Assembly: GCA_036583965.1 (NCBI GenBank)
Contig: JAZBQD010000005.1
Coordinates: forward strand, 186,001-250,000
Direction: 5' to 3'
DNA from: Prunella strophiata
Taxonomy: Eukaryota > Chordata > Aves > Passeriformes > Prunellidae
Length of the DNA stretch: 64,000 nt
Below, one piece after another: positions 22,228 to 33,878 of this stretch (the first letter of the stretch is position 1; each line of letters begins with the position of its first letter). Below the pieces are notes generated by a model. That model saw nothing but the letters and a program-made list of their open reading frames with translations, searched no databases and was not told where the DNA came from. The translations under genes and the position numbers were made by a program.

Positions 22228-25200
22228 ATGAACCGGACGCTCAGCATGAGGGCAGGAGGTGGAGGCCGATCCTACAGCGCTGCCTCAGCCATAATTCCAA
22301 CCAGCAGCAGGGCTGGCTTTAGTTCTGTGTCTGTGGCACGATCAGGAGGAGGAGGAGGTGGCTTTGGGAGGCTCATTGGAGGAGGTGGTGGCGGCAGTTC
22401 TGGAGCTGGTGGAGGTTTTGGCAGCAGGAGCCTCTACAACCTTGGTGGTAGCAAGAGGATTTCCATCGGGGTTGGAAGCAGCTTCCGAGCTGCTTTTGGA
22501 AGTGGAGCTGCTGGCGGCTCTGGCCTGGGAGGTGGCAGTGGAGGGGGTGGCTGTGGGTTTGGCAGTGGTGGAGCTGGTGGTGGGCTTGGGCTGGGGCTTT
22601 GGTGGTGGAGGAGGTGGATTTGGTGGTGGTGGAGCTGGTGGTGGCCTTGGGCTGGGGCTTGGTGGTGGAGGAGGTGGATTTGGCTTTGGTGGAGGTGCTG
22701 GGGGGCTTGGCTATGGTGGTGGTCATGGAGGTGGTGGAGGGTTTGGCTTTGGTGGACTGGGGGGGCTGGGAGGATTCCCTGCGGGGCTGGGTGGTGGCAG
22801 GAACCCCGCGGGATTTTCTGGTGGCCCATCTGGAGTGGGTACAATCCAAGAAGTGACTGTAAACCAGAGTCTCCTGGCACCGCTGAACCTGGAGATAGAT
22901 CCAAACATCCAACAGGTGCGGAAAGATGAGAAGGAGCAAATCAAGACCCTCAACAACAAATTTGCTTCTTTCATTGACAAGGTGAGACTTCGTTGGGTGC
23001 TGTGGATCTGTGGTAGAGGGGGACTGAGGATCTAGTAGGTACCAAAATATGACTTCAGAGATCTCCAGTCTTTCACTCATTTCCTCCCTGCATGTCTTCA
23101 TTAACTCCCTCAAATAATAATGTCCTTTTGAATATTTACAGGGGAGAAAACAAGACAAGAAAATTGTAGTAATGGGATTAGATCCAGATTTTGTGCCTGA
23201 GAAATAACACAGATTAGTTGAAATGGAGTAAGTTAGTTTTGAGTCCAGGTCTAGTGGCTCAACCCAACTCTCTCTGGGAAATCACAGCAGATGTCTTGGT
23301 CTTTGTTGTTTATTGCCTGCAAGATAAAATCCTTTTTATATTGACTCAATTGACTTAATGACTCAAGTCCTTCCTCGGCTTTTAATTGGATAAATATCTT
23401 GTATGTGTGAGCAAAAGGAAGGGCAATTAAGCCTTTTAGCATTAGTACTCAGACCTTGGCTTTAATAAAGAAAGATACATATCTTACAAAGAAAGAAACC
23501 CCAGAGGGTGTGAAAGAAGAACTTCAGTGTTTGGTGAAGAAAGAGCTGAACCCAAATTTTCTTACCATTGCTCGTTGACTTACTAAATCAAATTGGCTCT
23601 GAAGAGATCTGTCCACGGAGGGTGGATTTGCTCAGCTACAGGTTGGGCTAACATAGCCCTGGGCAATCCAGAGGATATTCCCAGCTTGGAAACTCTTAGT
23701 TTGGGAATCCCTTGGCTCCTGCCTTGCATCACTGTCAGTGTTGAATATTGGCTGTCAGCTCACAGGTATCTTCTACCTAAGCCTCTTCTGCTTCCCAATG
23801 CTCAGGTTCGCTTCCTGGAGCAGCAGAACAAGGTGCTGGAGACCAAATGGACCCTTCTGCAGGAGCAGGGCCAAAAAAACAATTCTGGCAAGAGCAACCT
23901 GGACCCGCTGTTCGAGGCCTACATCAACAACCTGCGGCGGCAGTTGGCCAACCTGCTCAATGAGCGGGGACGCATGGATGGGGAGCTGAAGAACATGCAG
24001 GACCTCGTGGAGGACTTCAAAAACAAGTGAGTGTGAAATGGGGTGTAAATGGTTCAGCTGAACATTGAGCAGTGATATAGGGGTTTCTTTGAGTTAGGTC
24101 TTATGAGTTCTCGGAGATCTATAACACCTGAGATAGCTCAGCCACCCCAGATGGCATGAAATTAGTAGGGTGGTTTTTGTGGTAGTGTTGGAAACAGAAA
24201 AAAATTAATAAAAAGGAAAAATAACAAAGCTACAAAAATAACAGAGAAAAACTTGAGTCGGGGTAAGAGGCTCTTGCGACTGGTAAAACACCTCACAAAA
24301 GCGATTAGTTCCTTTGTTGTCTTCTTCTTCTAGTGATTTGCTTAGGTGGGACTTTTTGGCTTCTGTCCAATTGGCTGTCCTTAAGTTTGAGGTGAAGTTC
24401 CCAAGGTCCTGTGAGGTGTCTTTTACCTAATTGAGGAGAAAAACTTCTGGGCTTTTTTCCTTTTTAAGGAGATAAAGGATAATTTGGTCCCTCTGCCAAC
24501 AGGGGGCACATTCCTATACAGCAGCAGGAGTTTTCACCCAGAGGTGGCCAGGCACTGGCTAGGGCCTCCAGGGAATGGTCACAGTCCCATGGCTGCTAGA
24601 GCTCCAGGAGTGTTTGGACAATGCTCTCAGGCCCAGGGTGGGATTAGTGGGGTGTCCTGCAGGGCCAGGAGTTCGACTCAAGTATCCTCATGGATCCCTT
24701 CCAACTCAGCTGAATCTGTGATTCTATAGTTGTATAATTCTAGGATTCTGTGATTCTATAATTCTATGATTCTATGGTTCTATGATTCTGTAATTCCATG
24801 ATTCTATGATTCATGTCAAAAATTTCAATTTCTGAAAGTCAAACATCCAGACTGAAATATTAATGGAAATTTCTCTAGAAAGGGGAAAAAGTGTCTCCAG
24901 TTTGTGCTCCAACCCGTAACACAGAACATCACTAATCACCTCCAATACCCCCTGCAGGGCCCATTTTCCTCAACAGCACCAAAAAGGGTCCATTGACATT
25001 TTTCCCGTCAAAAAAATGAAGATTCAGCCAGGACACGGCACCTTGTGATAGCGGTTGCAAAGGAAAATCCTCTAAACCAGCTTTACCTTCCTTGTTCCAT
25101 CTGCGTTAAGTCAAAAATTGCAGCCTTTTGAGAAAGGGGAATCTCACACATTTGAGCTGGACAGTTCCCAGGAGGCGGGTTTGGAGATGCCACCCCCAAC

Positions 25201-27956
25201 CCAGATCACTTTGCAGTTCTACCTGGACACCTGTTCTGCTTCCCGAAGTCTGATTCAGCACCTCTTTCCCTTTATCCCTGTAGATATGAAGAGGAAATCA
25301 ACCGGCGCACGGCAGCAGAGAACGAATTTGTGGTGCTAAAGAAGGTGGGTGAGGCAGGAGGTGCTGCAGATGCTGAGCCAACCCCAACCATTGCATGGAC
25401 TGGGAATATCCTGAGGGATGGGAGATCTCATGGAGCTGCATCCTCATCCTTTAGAAGGGTTTTAAACCACCATTTAATGGAGTAGCTTGTAGGAAGGAAG
25501 CAAAATCTCCTCCCACTCTGGTCCCACAGCACACACAGGTGCAAAACAGACCATGTAGAGACAAAGGGGATCAGTTGTGCTTGGGAATCCCAGGTACCAA
25601 GGCCAAAGAGCCAGGACCTCCCTCTTTTCCACTTCCAAATTACAAACAGCGCTTTTCTGGGGCAAGAGATGCTGTCTTGGTGCTCTTCCAGCGGGATGTG
25701 CCAAGCACAGCTTCTCTACCAGGCAGCAGGGAAAGGGGCAGCCTCGTCTCCAGGCTTGGCTGTTTCTTGGCTGAGAAGAGGATCCAGGTGCCCACAGCTG
25801 TTTTTTTCCAGGACGTGGATGCTGCTTACATGAACAAGGTGGAGCTGGAGGCCAAGGTGGACGCCCTGAGCGATGAACTCAACTTCCTTCGAGCCCTCTA
25901 CGAGGCGGTACAGACAAATCCCCAATTCCTGTCCTGCTGTTGTCCTTGGCTGGGGAAAGCCACCACTCTGAGCGTTGGGAGAGGTAAGTGCAGCTTCTGT
26001 GTGCTTCCCACAGGAGTTGGCCCAGCTCAGCGCCCAAGTGTCCGACACCGCAGTCATCCTGTCCATGGACAACAACCGGGACCTGGACCTGAGCAGCATC
26101 ATTGCCGAAGTCAAAGCTCAGTACGAGGACATCGCCAACCGGAGCCGTGCCGAGGCCGAGGCTTGGTACCAGACCAAGGTGAGCTCACCCATCAATGCCA
26201 CACAAAATCCCTGCTGTCCCTAAGAGGGGCTGTTTGAGCCACATCTCATCCAGCCAGACACCTCAGATGGTTCAGGTTACATCTTTCTTCTCACCTCAGT
26301 TTGAGGAGCTGCAGGCCACCGCTGGGAAACACGGCGATGACCTGCGCAACACGAAGGGTGAAATCTCAGAGCTCAACCGGCTCATCCAGAGGATCCGCTC
26401 CGAGATAGAAAACACCAGGAACCAGGTAGGAATGGCAGAAGGAGACAACAGAGCCCCATTCTGTTGTCCCTCAACACCACAGCTCAGCTTTGCTGATCAG
26501 AGACTTTTCCAGCCTCATTAAAGGTGTTGAATCCCCTCCTGGAAAGGGCTTCACACTGTAAAATTTAACTATTAAGTCATTCTTGCCAGCCTAGCATTTC
26601 AGCTCCAGCCGTGTTAGCTCAGCTGGAGCATTTTCCATGAACGTCCCAGCCAGAATGGGTTTCTTCCTTGGGTGACTCTCATCCAAAGGGAAGAGCAGCT
26701 TTCCAAGCCCCCCCATCCCTTGCAGTGTGCCACCCTGCAGACAGCCATCGGAGACTCCGAGGAGCGCGGGGAGATGGCCCTCAAGGACGCCAAGGCAAAG
26801 ATGATTGACCTGGAAGATGCCCTGCAGAAAGCCAAGGCTGACATGGCCCGGCAGCTCCGGGAATACCAGGAGCTCATGAATGTCAAGCTGGCCCTGGACA
26901 TCGAGATTGCAACCTACAGGAAGCTGCTGGAGGGCGAGGAGAGCAGGTAGGAGCAAAATCCTTGTGGAGATAATAGTGACTATCACTTTTCCCATCAGAG
27001 ATTGGTTCCTCTGCCTGTCTCCGTAATTTTGCTCTAATCTTCTCTAATCCCCCAACAGGCTCAGTGGGGAGGGACTGAATCCCATCAGTTACTGTAAGTA
27101 TCACAGTTCTGGGTCCCAAAGTCTGGCTTTGGGAGTGAAGCCTGGGAGAAACTATAGGAAAAGGGAAGGTTTGCCCCACATAAGACTTTTGGAGTCCTCC
27201 ACTGTCATTATGGGCTTGCACAGGGGATGGAAATTGGGTTCAAGTCCTGTGGGTCAAGGTCCTGGTGATGGTGCTTCCTGGAACTGGGTGACTCCCTAGA
27301 GCAACTGTAGCTGCCCCTTCTCTGGAAGTGTCCAAGGCCAGGCTGGACTGGGCATGGAGCCATCTGGGATAATGGAAGGAGACCCTGCCCATGGCAGGGG
27401 CAGGGATGGGATGACTTTTATGGCCCCTTCCAGCCCAGCCCATCCCATGATTCCAGGGCTGCCAAGCAGATATCCAACCCTCTGGTTGCTTTTCCTTGCA
27501 GCAGTCATCAGCTCCAGCTCCGGCATTGCTGGTGGAGCTGGCTTAGGAGGAGGATTTGGTGGACTGAGCGGAGGAGGCGGCGGAAGTGGTTTTGGCCTTG
27601 GAGGAGGTGTTGGAAATGGTTTTGGCCTTGGAGGAGGCGGCGGGAGCAGTTTCGGTCTTGGAGCTGGTGGTGGAGGAGGAGGAGGAGGAAGTTACAGTTT
27701 TGGAAGCGGAGGAGGACTTGGACTCGGGACTGGAGGTGGTCTTGGAGGTGGATTTGGAGGAGGGAGTGGTCTGGGCACTGCTGGCAGCTACAGCCATGCT
27801 GGAGGCGGCAGCAGCGCCCTGAGCACCAGCGGAGGGAATTTCAGCTCTGGAAGTGCAAAAGGCACCAACCCAGGTGTGAAAATTGTCTCCAAAACCTCCT
27901 CCAGCAAAAAAAGCATAAAAAGCCAAAGCCTGAAGAATGCCACAGAGCCTGAGTAA
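22228..27956 (+). CDS. Gene B: glycine-rich type II keratin, frameshifted as read
   Basis: Epidermal-type type II keratin (KRT5/6-like group). Exons: 22228-22981, 23806-24026, 25284-25344, 25812-25907, 26014-26178, 26300-26425, 26726-26946, 27059-27093 and 27502-27956. All splice sites are canonical and exons 2-9 sum to 1380 nt, a multiple of three, but exon 1 is 754 nt, one too many. The surplus T lies in a TTT at 22598-22600 inside a glycine-loop repeat. As read, translation turns Trp/Arg-rich and stops at 22929; without it the protein would be 710 aa: head ~1-233, rod ~234-547, tail 548-710. Head and tail are Gly-loop rich and the H1 region ([18 protein letters not shown]) and both rod-end motifs are intact. 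Exon 2 is 221 nt because of extra codons at [11 protein letters not shown]. Everything downstream looks under constraint, so a sequencing error or a recent allele is likelier than an old pseudogene. Confidence 0.9.
22567..22687 (+). repeat. 60-bp glycine-loop tandem duplication in gene B head
   Basis: Two near-identical units, each starting 'ggtggagctggtggtgg': the first at 22567-22627 is 61 bp, the second from 22628 is 60 bp (20 codons). They differ by a G/C change, a run-length difference (CTTTGG in unit 1, CTTGG in unit 2) and little else. This is where the reading frame breaks. Confidence 0.85.
24500..24815 (+). mobile_element. CR1 LINE in intron 2 of gene B, with expanded octamer tail
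   Basis: Sense copy ending in 'tggatcccttccaactcagc' and then an unusually long run of the CR1 terminal repeat (variants of attctatg) from about 24715 to 24812. The body before about 24600 is diverged and its 5' edge is approximate. Confidence 0.8.
27290..27462 (+). mobile_element. CR1 LINE fragment in intron 8 of gene B
   Basis: 'ctctggaagtgtccaaggcc', 'gaccctgcccatggcagggg' and 'cccatgattccagg'. Its end lies only about 40 bases before exon 9. Confidence 0.85.
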
Positions 27957-29449
27957 AGCCAAGCCCAGACCCTCCTCTGTTCCTCCTGCCTACCATTCTC
28001 CCCCACCTCCACCCTTCCAGCTGCCCCTGCCCTGCTCCTGCTCTGTAGTTCTCACACATTTGGATCTCAGGTCAAGAAAAGCAGTGGAACACGCAGAAAC
28101 CAGAGCTCTCCAAGTCCCTGGAGCAGGAGTTAAAGGAAAACACAGGCTTAAGTGATTGTTCTGAATGGCGAATTGGTTTGGTTTTCCATTTGTTTATAAT
28201 AAGGCCGAGCAGTTTGTGATTGTGGCCACCCACACCCATCAGCTAAAACAGAGCAAATAGCAGGGAAAGTTTTAGCTCAGTTCTGGCTTCTTCATCCCAG
28301 AAGCCCAGGGATGGGCTGGGAATGTGTGTTTAGCTCACCCTGCTTTGCCTTCACTGCTGGAATGAGCCCAACTTGCTCCTTCACAAGAGAAGCTCATCTG
28401 CATCAGAGGTCTGAGTTATTTTTCTGCTGTCTAGAAATACCCCTGGAGGCCACGCAAAGATCCCAGGCAGTGGGCAGTGGCTTGTAATGTCCCTCTTAAA
28501 ATTGTCTTCATTCTGAGTCACTCTGGTGAGATGGAAAATCCCTCTTTCCTCCATTGAGCCGTTTTGAAAGATATGATTCTTCCACATATTGCCAAGTTTT
28601 GCTGCTGAGTCAGCTCAGGCACTTGAGCCTGACCAGGGATTCGGAGCGTTAATGTTGGAGCAGCAACCTGAGATCCCTCCACCCACAGATGAGAATTCAG
28701 TGTGCCATGAGCTTATCAAAACTTTTCCCAAATCACTCTCCCATTCCTGTCCTTTCTCTTCTTAAATGAGTTTGCCCACCATGGCCCTTACACATTGCTT
28801 CGGGAGTGGTTTTTTTCAGAGGATTCACCAGTGATTGATCCAAAACCTATGAAAAAGGGCTTGTTTTCTAAATGATAGGATTTTTATATTTTAAATAATG
28901 TCTGACACAATGAGTCCTTCAAAAGCAAGATCAGTTCTTCCCTGATGGGGTTAAATGGGGTTTCTATCCTGTCCCATGCAAGGTGTTGCTGGAATGTCTT
29001 CAAAAATTCACAAATCCTCCAGCAACCCAGGTCTTGCTGTCTTTCCCCACGGTCTTGGTCGCAGGAGGTGGGGAAAGTCTGAGACTGCGAAAATCACACT
29101 GGAAAAGCTGCCTGAAGGGCCATGTCCACAGCTCCTGGGGGAATTCCAGGAGCACCCTCTTTTCTGTGTGGGTGCGTCTGCCAGAAGAAAGACCTTTGGG
29201 AAACTGGCTAGTGCAGCAGGTTCCAGACCAGTGTGTGGGAAACAAGGCAGTCGAGAGCAGGATCCCAAAGGAACTCCAGCATCCCAAATTTAATTTCCCC
29301 TTTTCTGGTGGCATTTATCCCTCTAGCCTTCCACTGTGTCTTTTTATTTTTGGAAAGCACCATTAAAAAAGAAAATTGCTGCTTTTTATACTTCTGTAAT
29401 AGTGATGCAACTCCGTGTTTCCCTTCCTCTCTCTGTTTGAAATGTGTCA

Positions 29450-29455
29450 AATAAA
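29450..29455 (+). terminator. Probable poly(A) signal of gene B
   Basis: AATAAA followed by a T/G-rich stretch ('atgtgttctttttattt'). It is the first clear AATAAA after the stop at 27954-27956 and would give a 3' UTR of about 1.5 kb, long for a keratin. The stretch 28180-28203 has only an imperfect 'ataataag'. So the true end could be elsewhere. Confidence 0.5.
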
Positions 29456-30289
29456 ATCTGATTGTAATTTATGTGTTCTTTTTATTTATCTTTTTATTCT
29501 AAACCAGAACCAGCAATATAAAATATTTCCAACCTTCATCAGAATGAGCTGGAGGCATATTTTCTTTACTTCCAGGGAAAAGCTTTGAAAATCTGATTAA
29601 ATTATAATGAAAATCCTGAAATTGGTTGTCCAAAAATAAATTGAAGAATTGGAGAAAACTGGAGGAGGAAGAGGAGGAAGAGAAGGAGGGTTTATCCATA
29701 AGTGTCAAGATAATTAATCACCATTCATTTCTTAACTTATTTGGGTTAATCCAAAATATTTTCTTGCATGGAAGGGAGGATTTGGGGCAGCCAGGCAAAA
29801 CCTCAAGATTCAATTTTTACTTTCTTAAACAGCCAGGACAAACCCAAGTGTCTGCAGGGCTCTTGGGGAGGCTTTATCTGGAAGATCTGGGTTGGGGATG
29901 GGTGCTGGAGCACAACAAAAACACTGATGCAGATATTTCAGTCAGTCATTACAAAAGGAGAATAAAACAAAGAAAAAGTGGAGAAAAATCCCTCAGCCAA
30001 ACATTATTGCAAAGCCCTTATTGAATTTCAAAGGTTCAGATGCTTTGCTCTGCCTTGACCTTGCAACATCCTGGCCCTGCATAACTCCGGGCAGAACTTG
30101 GGAAGGAGCAGGAACAGGGAAAGGAGCAGGAGCAGACATGCCAGCGTGTCCTGGCAAGTTCAAAGGAGATGCTTCAGCAAAACCTTGCCTCAAACCCAGG
30201 TGCACCAAAACACAGCAACATCTCATCCCCTTTGCCCAGGAAATCAGAGGAGCCTCAGTGAAAGACTAAATCCAGGGACAAAACCAGAC

Positions 30290-31250
30290 TCAGAGTCCCA
30301 GAATCCCAGAATAGTTGGGGTTGGAAGGGCCCTCTGGAGCTCCTACAGTCCAACCCCCTGCCAAGGCACAGACACCTGGAACAGACGACACTGGAGGGTG
30401 TCCAGGTGGGCTTGGAATGTTTCCAGAGAGGGACAATCCATGCCCTCCCAGGGCAGCTCTTCCAGGACTCTGCCACCTCCATGGAAAGAAGCTCTTCCTC
30501 ATGTTGAGGTGGAATTTCTTGTGTTCTGGTTTATGGCCATGATTTCTCCCTGCTCAGGGAGGTGGTAGCATCGCCATCCCTAAAGGTGTCCAGGGGATGA
30601 CTGGATGTGGCACACAGTGCTCTGGGACTGGTGATGAGGTGGGGATTGGGCACAGATGGGACTCGATGATCCTAGATGTCTTTTCCCACCTCAGGGATTC
30701 TGGGATCCTTGTCCTGTCACTGGGCACCACTGAACAGTTCTGACACCATCCTCTTTCCACCCCTTGGAGATGTTTGCATGGATTGATGAGAGACACTCTC
30801 AAATGAGATATTTTAATGGACATTTGGATATTCTTATGATTGTTGGGATCCCCTCTCAGTCCCCTCTTCTCCAGACTGACCACGCCCATTTCTCCTCATC
30901 ATCATTTCTCCTGCTATTTCTCCTCATCAAAGAGATGCTCCAGACCTCACATCACCTTTGTGGCTTCCACTGGACCCTCTCCAGGAGCTCCTTGTCCTTC
31001 TGGAACCGTACAGTCCAGAGCAGAACACAACACTCCAGACGTGGCCCCACCAGGGCCAAGAAGAGGGGCAGGATCCCCTCCCTGACCAGCTGGCCGTGCT
31101 TTTCCCAAGGCATCCCAGGATTCCATTGGGAATTCCATTCCTTCTGGCTGCAGGGACACACTGCTGGCTCATGGTCAGCCTGTCATCCACCAAGACTCCT
31201 CAGTCTCTGCTGTCCAGAGGATGTTGCAGACAGGCCAAAAAACCAGTGAA
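30290..31250 (-). mobile_element. CR1 LINE split by a later CR1 insertion
   Basis: Antisense element in two parts. Part one, about 30290-30540: 'cagaatagttggggttgga', 'ggtgtccaggtgggcttg', 'ggaatttcttgtgttctgg'. Part two resumes about 30709 with 'ccttgtcctgtcactgggca', then 'ccctcttctccagactgacc', 'ctggaccctctccaggagct' and 'actgctggctcatggtcagc'. The two parts are consecutive in CR1 order. An extra AT-rich stretch at about 30781-30838 is also not CR1-like. Confidence 0.85.
30541..30712 (+). mobile_element. Inner CR1 LINE nested in an older CR1
   Basis: Sense copy: 'ggtggtagcatcgccatccc', 'ggtgtccaggggatgactgg', 'gggactcgatgatcctagat' and the end 'gggattctgggatcc'. It is of the same type as the copy at 680-835 and sits in the opposite direction inside the older element. 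Confidence 0.85.
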
Positions 31251-32908
31251 GGTTAAAAATAAACTCTGAGTCACCTTGATTTCTGACCTTAGCAAATTGC
31301 ACAGGTTGGGTGCGAGGATTTAACAGAGCTCATGACAACCCAACCTTAATTAACCTGGAGAGTTTTTAACATCTTTTTTCCAGTCTTTTCTGAAAAAAAG
31401 ACCAAATCAGAGCTCAGAGGCAGCTGAGCTCCTGCAGACAGGAGCCCTGTTCCTCCTCCCCTTTCTCTGCAGTGCCCTCACCCCCCAAACAATCCTCCAT
31501 GACATGTCCTGCCTCACCACAGGGAACTGTCCCACCTGAGGGGCCAGCACAGCCCCCCTGCAGCCCTGAGCACCTTCAGTGGGACACTGCATGTGAGCAA
31601 CACAAGCCAAGAAAGGAAAGTGTGAGGGACCAAGAGATTCTGCAAGACTTTTCCTTGTTTTGGTGCCTAAATCATGCTTTGCCTTGCTCTTCCAAATCCT
31701 TTGTAATATTCAACTTAATTGCCATTGTCTGCAGCAACAGGCTTTCCTAGAACAGCTGGGGAAGTAATGATTCCCTTCCACATGAATCCTTTCCCTCTGC
31801 TTTAATTAAAACCTGTGCTCCTGTTCCCAGGTGTGACTTTGCATAAGCAATTTGGGAGTCAAAGGCAAGTTCCCTGCCTGGCCCCTGTCCGCAGGCTCCT
31901 GGCATAGTTGTGCCACTTCACATGGGCAGGGATAGGAAAGCAAATCTCCATGGATCTGCCATGCTCGGAGCAGAGTTTATTTATTTTCAGTATCACTGTG
32001 TTATTTTCAGTGCCCAGAGGTCTCATGGCTGAGGTTGCTGCCCATGTGAAACCGGGGGCCGCTGGGTTTGGATGGAGCGAGGGCTGAAATTTTCCCAGCA
32101 AAACGCTGCATTTCCAGCAGGATATTCCCACATCTCCACTCCCGGGGCTGAGAGCACCCCCTTGCTACAGCCCAGCTGCCTCCCAATCGCGGGAGAGATT
32201 TTGGATCAGCCCGCGGTGACTCACTATCGGAATCGGGAGCGCTCCAAGGAGATGGGAGTTGGGAGCGCTGCTGTTTTCTGATTGCAAGGAGACAAAACCC
32301 AACCAAATCAAACCTAACCCAACCAAACCCCTCCTGCTCAGGCTCTTTCAAGTTCCCAGACAGAAAAAAAGCAGTGGTTGGAAACACATCAACACAAACA
32401 AGCTCTGAGATGCAGCCGATCCACTTAAACTCCTCCTTTTGGACTGAGCTCCTGCACTTTTTGCTCACGTAGATGAATTTGGGAATTTTTTTGGTTGAGC
32501 TGCTCAGGGTCTCATCTCTCTGTCTTTCACTATTACTTCACCTGGCCAAGGTGAGCAGCCCTGGCCAGTGGGCAGAATCCAGTTCACAAAAGTATTTGGG
32601 GAGGTATTTTGAGTGGGAATGAGGGGGTTTCTTTTTCTGTATCTTGTGTCCAGCTCTTCATGGACACAAGAGAAGGATCCCCAGCTCTCAAGCCTTTACA
32701 CAACCCAGACTCATTGTGGGGGTTGAAACTCCTGCACAAGGGTTCACCCAGAAGCAACATCAAGAGGCAAAAGCTATTTTAGAAAGTTTTTCCAACTGTG
32801 TGATCTCAGTGGAGTGAAGGAGGGGCTGGGAAGGAAAGTGGGTGAATTCCCCTCCACAGAACATCTTCTAGAGCCAGCAATGACGTGGAAACTGTTGGAT
32901 AAATATAA

Positions 32909-32921
32909 GGGGGGGGGGGGG
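32909..32921 (+). repeat. Poly(G) run
   Basis: Thirteen consecutive G followed by T and further G-rich sequence. Prone to sequencing error and to G-quadruplex formation. Confidence 0.9.
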
Positions 32922-33576
32922 TGGGGGCGGAAGGAGGCAGAAAAAGTGATAAAAATACCACTTCACAGAGAGCTTTTGAACCCCGAGCCTGACAAGGAGG
33001 CACTACAGAACCACAATACTTTCTAGCAGCTTTTTAGTAGTATTTTATAAGTCTCTATTAAGGAGCGTACTATTCAATCTATTTTGACATTATTCTGGAA
33101 AAAGCATTTACTTGCTGTCTTTCAAAATCGTGTTAACTAATTCCTCACTTGCCCCTGGAATGAGGGGAGATGATTTTGGTAAGCTCCCAGAAAATAGTGC
33201 CATGACACAACTTCCACTCAGTTCATCTCCTCAAGTCCATGACCATTTAGATCCAGAAAAAAAAAAAAAAAATCAAACTTGAATATTAAAAAAAGCACAA
33301 TATCAGCACTGATTGTTAAAACCACCTTCAGAACCAACTTTCCCGAGCCAACAACAGGACACACATGGCCAGTCGCAGAGCTGGAAACCTTGGAAAAGTC
33401 CCTATTTTTCTTGCCTATGCAACGTGTTAAACCTGAAAATGCGACTTGCAAAATCTTCGCTTTGCTCAAGCGAGCGAGTCCTTGTCTCGCCTGAGGGAAA
33501 GCGGCTCCCAGGGTCTCGGGAATCGTGTTGCATCCTGCCCCGAGTGCAGACCTCGTCCCATTCAATGCTAATTCCA

Positions 33577-33583
33577 TGACTCA
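33577..33583 (+). promoter_or_regulatory. AP-1-type site upstream of gene C
   Basis: TGACTCA, a perfect AP-1 consensus, about 165 bases upstream of the TATA box of gene C, within a GC-rich stretch. AP-1 is an established regulator of epidermal keratin promoters; whether this site is used is inference. Confidence 0.35.
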
Positions 33584-33745
33584 GAGCGGCGGCTTTGGTG
33601 GAGGGGGGAGCTCCCTCTCGCCGTTACTTTCCTGCCTGCAAACAATGCATTTTTCAGCGCCTCGCCGTAGCCGAGGTGTGTTTGACAAGGCAAGTTGCTG
33701 CAAGGCACGTCAAGTTCTGAGTTCCCGTGCCAAGTTTTCCAAGCA

Positions 33746-33753
33746 GATAAAAG
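33746..33753 (+). promoter_or_regulatory. TATA box of gene C
   Basis: GATAAAAG, the same octamer as in gene B, 133 bases before the start codon. GGCACGTCAA at 33704-33713, 32 bases upstream, is shared with gene B. Confidence 0.75.
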
Positions 33754-33878
33754 AGGAGGCTGCCAAGCTCTCCCATTACAGGGGTTCCTGTCTCCCTTGC
33801 CCTCTGCTCTTTTCCTGCTGCTCAGCCTTTTTTTTATTTTCCTCTCTCCTACTCTTTGTCTTCCCAACTGAACCAGCC

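Larger units (their letters stand above)
27957..33745. other. Gene B 3' UTR and B-C intergenic region
   Basis: The stretch to about 29470 may be the 3' UTR of gene B. Beyond it I find a nested CR1 complex (30290-31250), a G-run at 32909-32921 directly after a TATA-like 'ataaatata', an A-run near 33257 and an AP-1-type TGACTCA at 33577-33583. No keratin exon or other coding exon recognised between B and C. Confidence 0.55.

Noticed and set aside
22600..22929. Trp/Arg-rich peptide frame in exon 1 of gene B
   Set aside because: It is the wrong frame through GGTGG repeats following the extra T at 22598-22600; the glycine-rich frame continues into conserved rod sequence.
22373..23158. Long antisense Ser/Thr/His-rich open frames opposite glycine-loop exons (also 27543-27962, 33982-34302, 39379-39744)
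   Set aside because: Shadows of GGN-rich coding repeats, which contain no stop on the opposite strand. No independent start or splice evidence.
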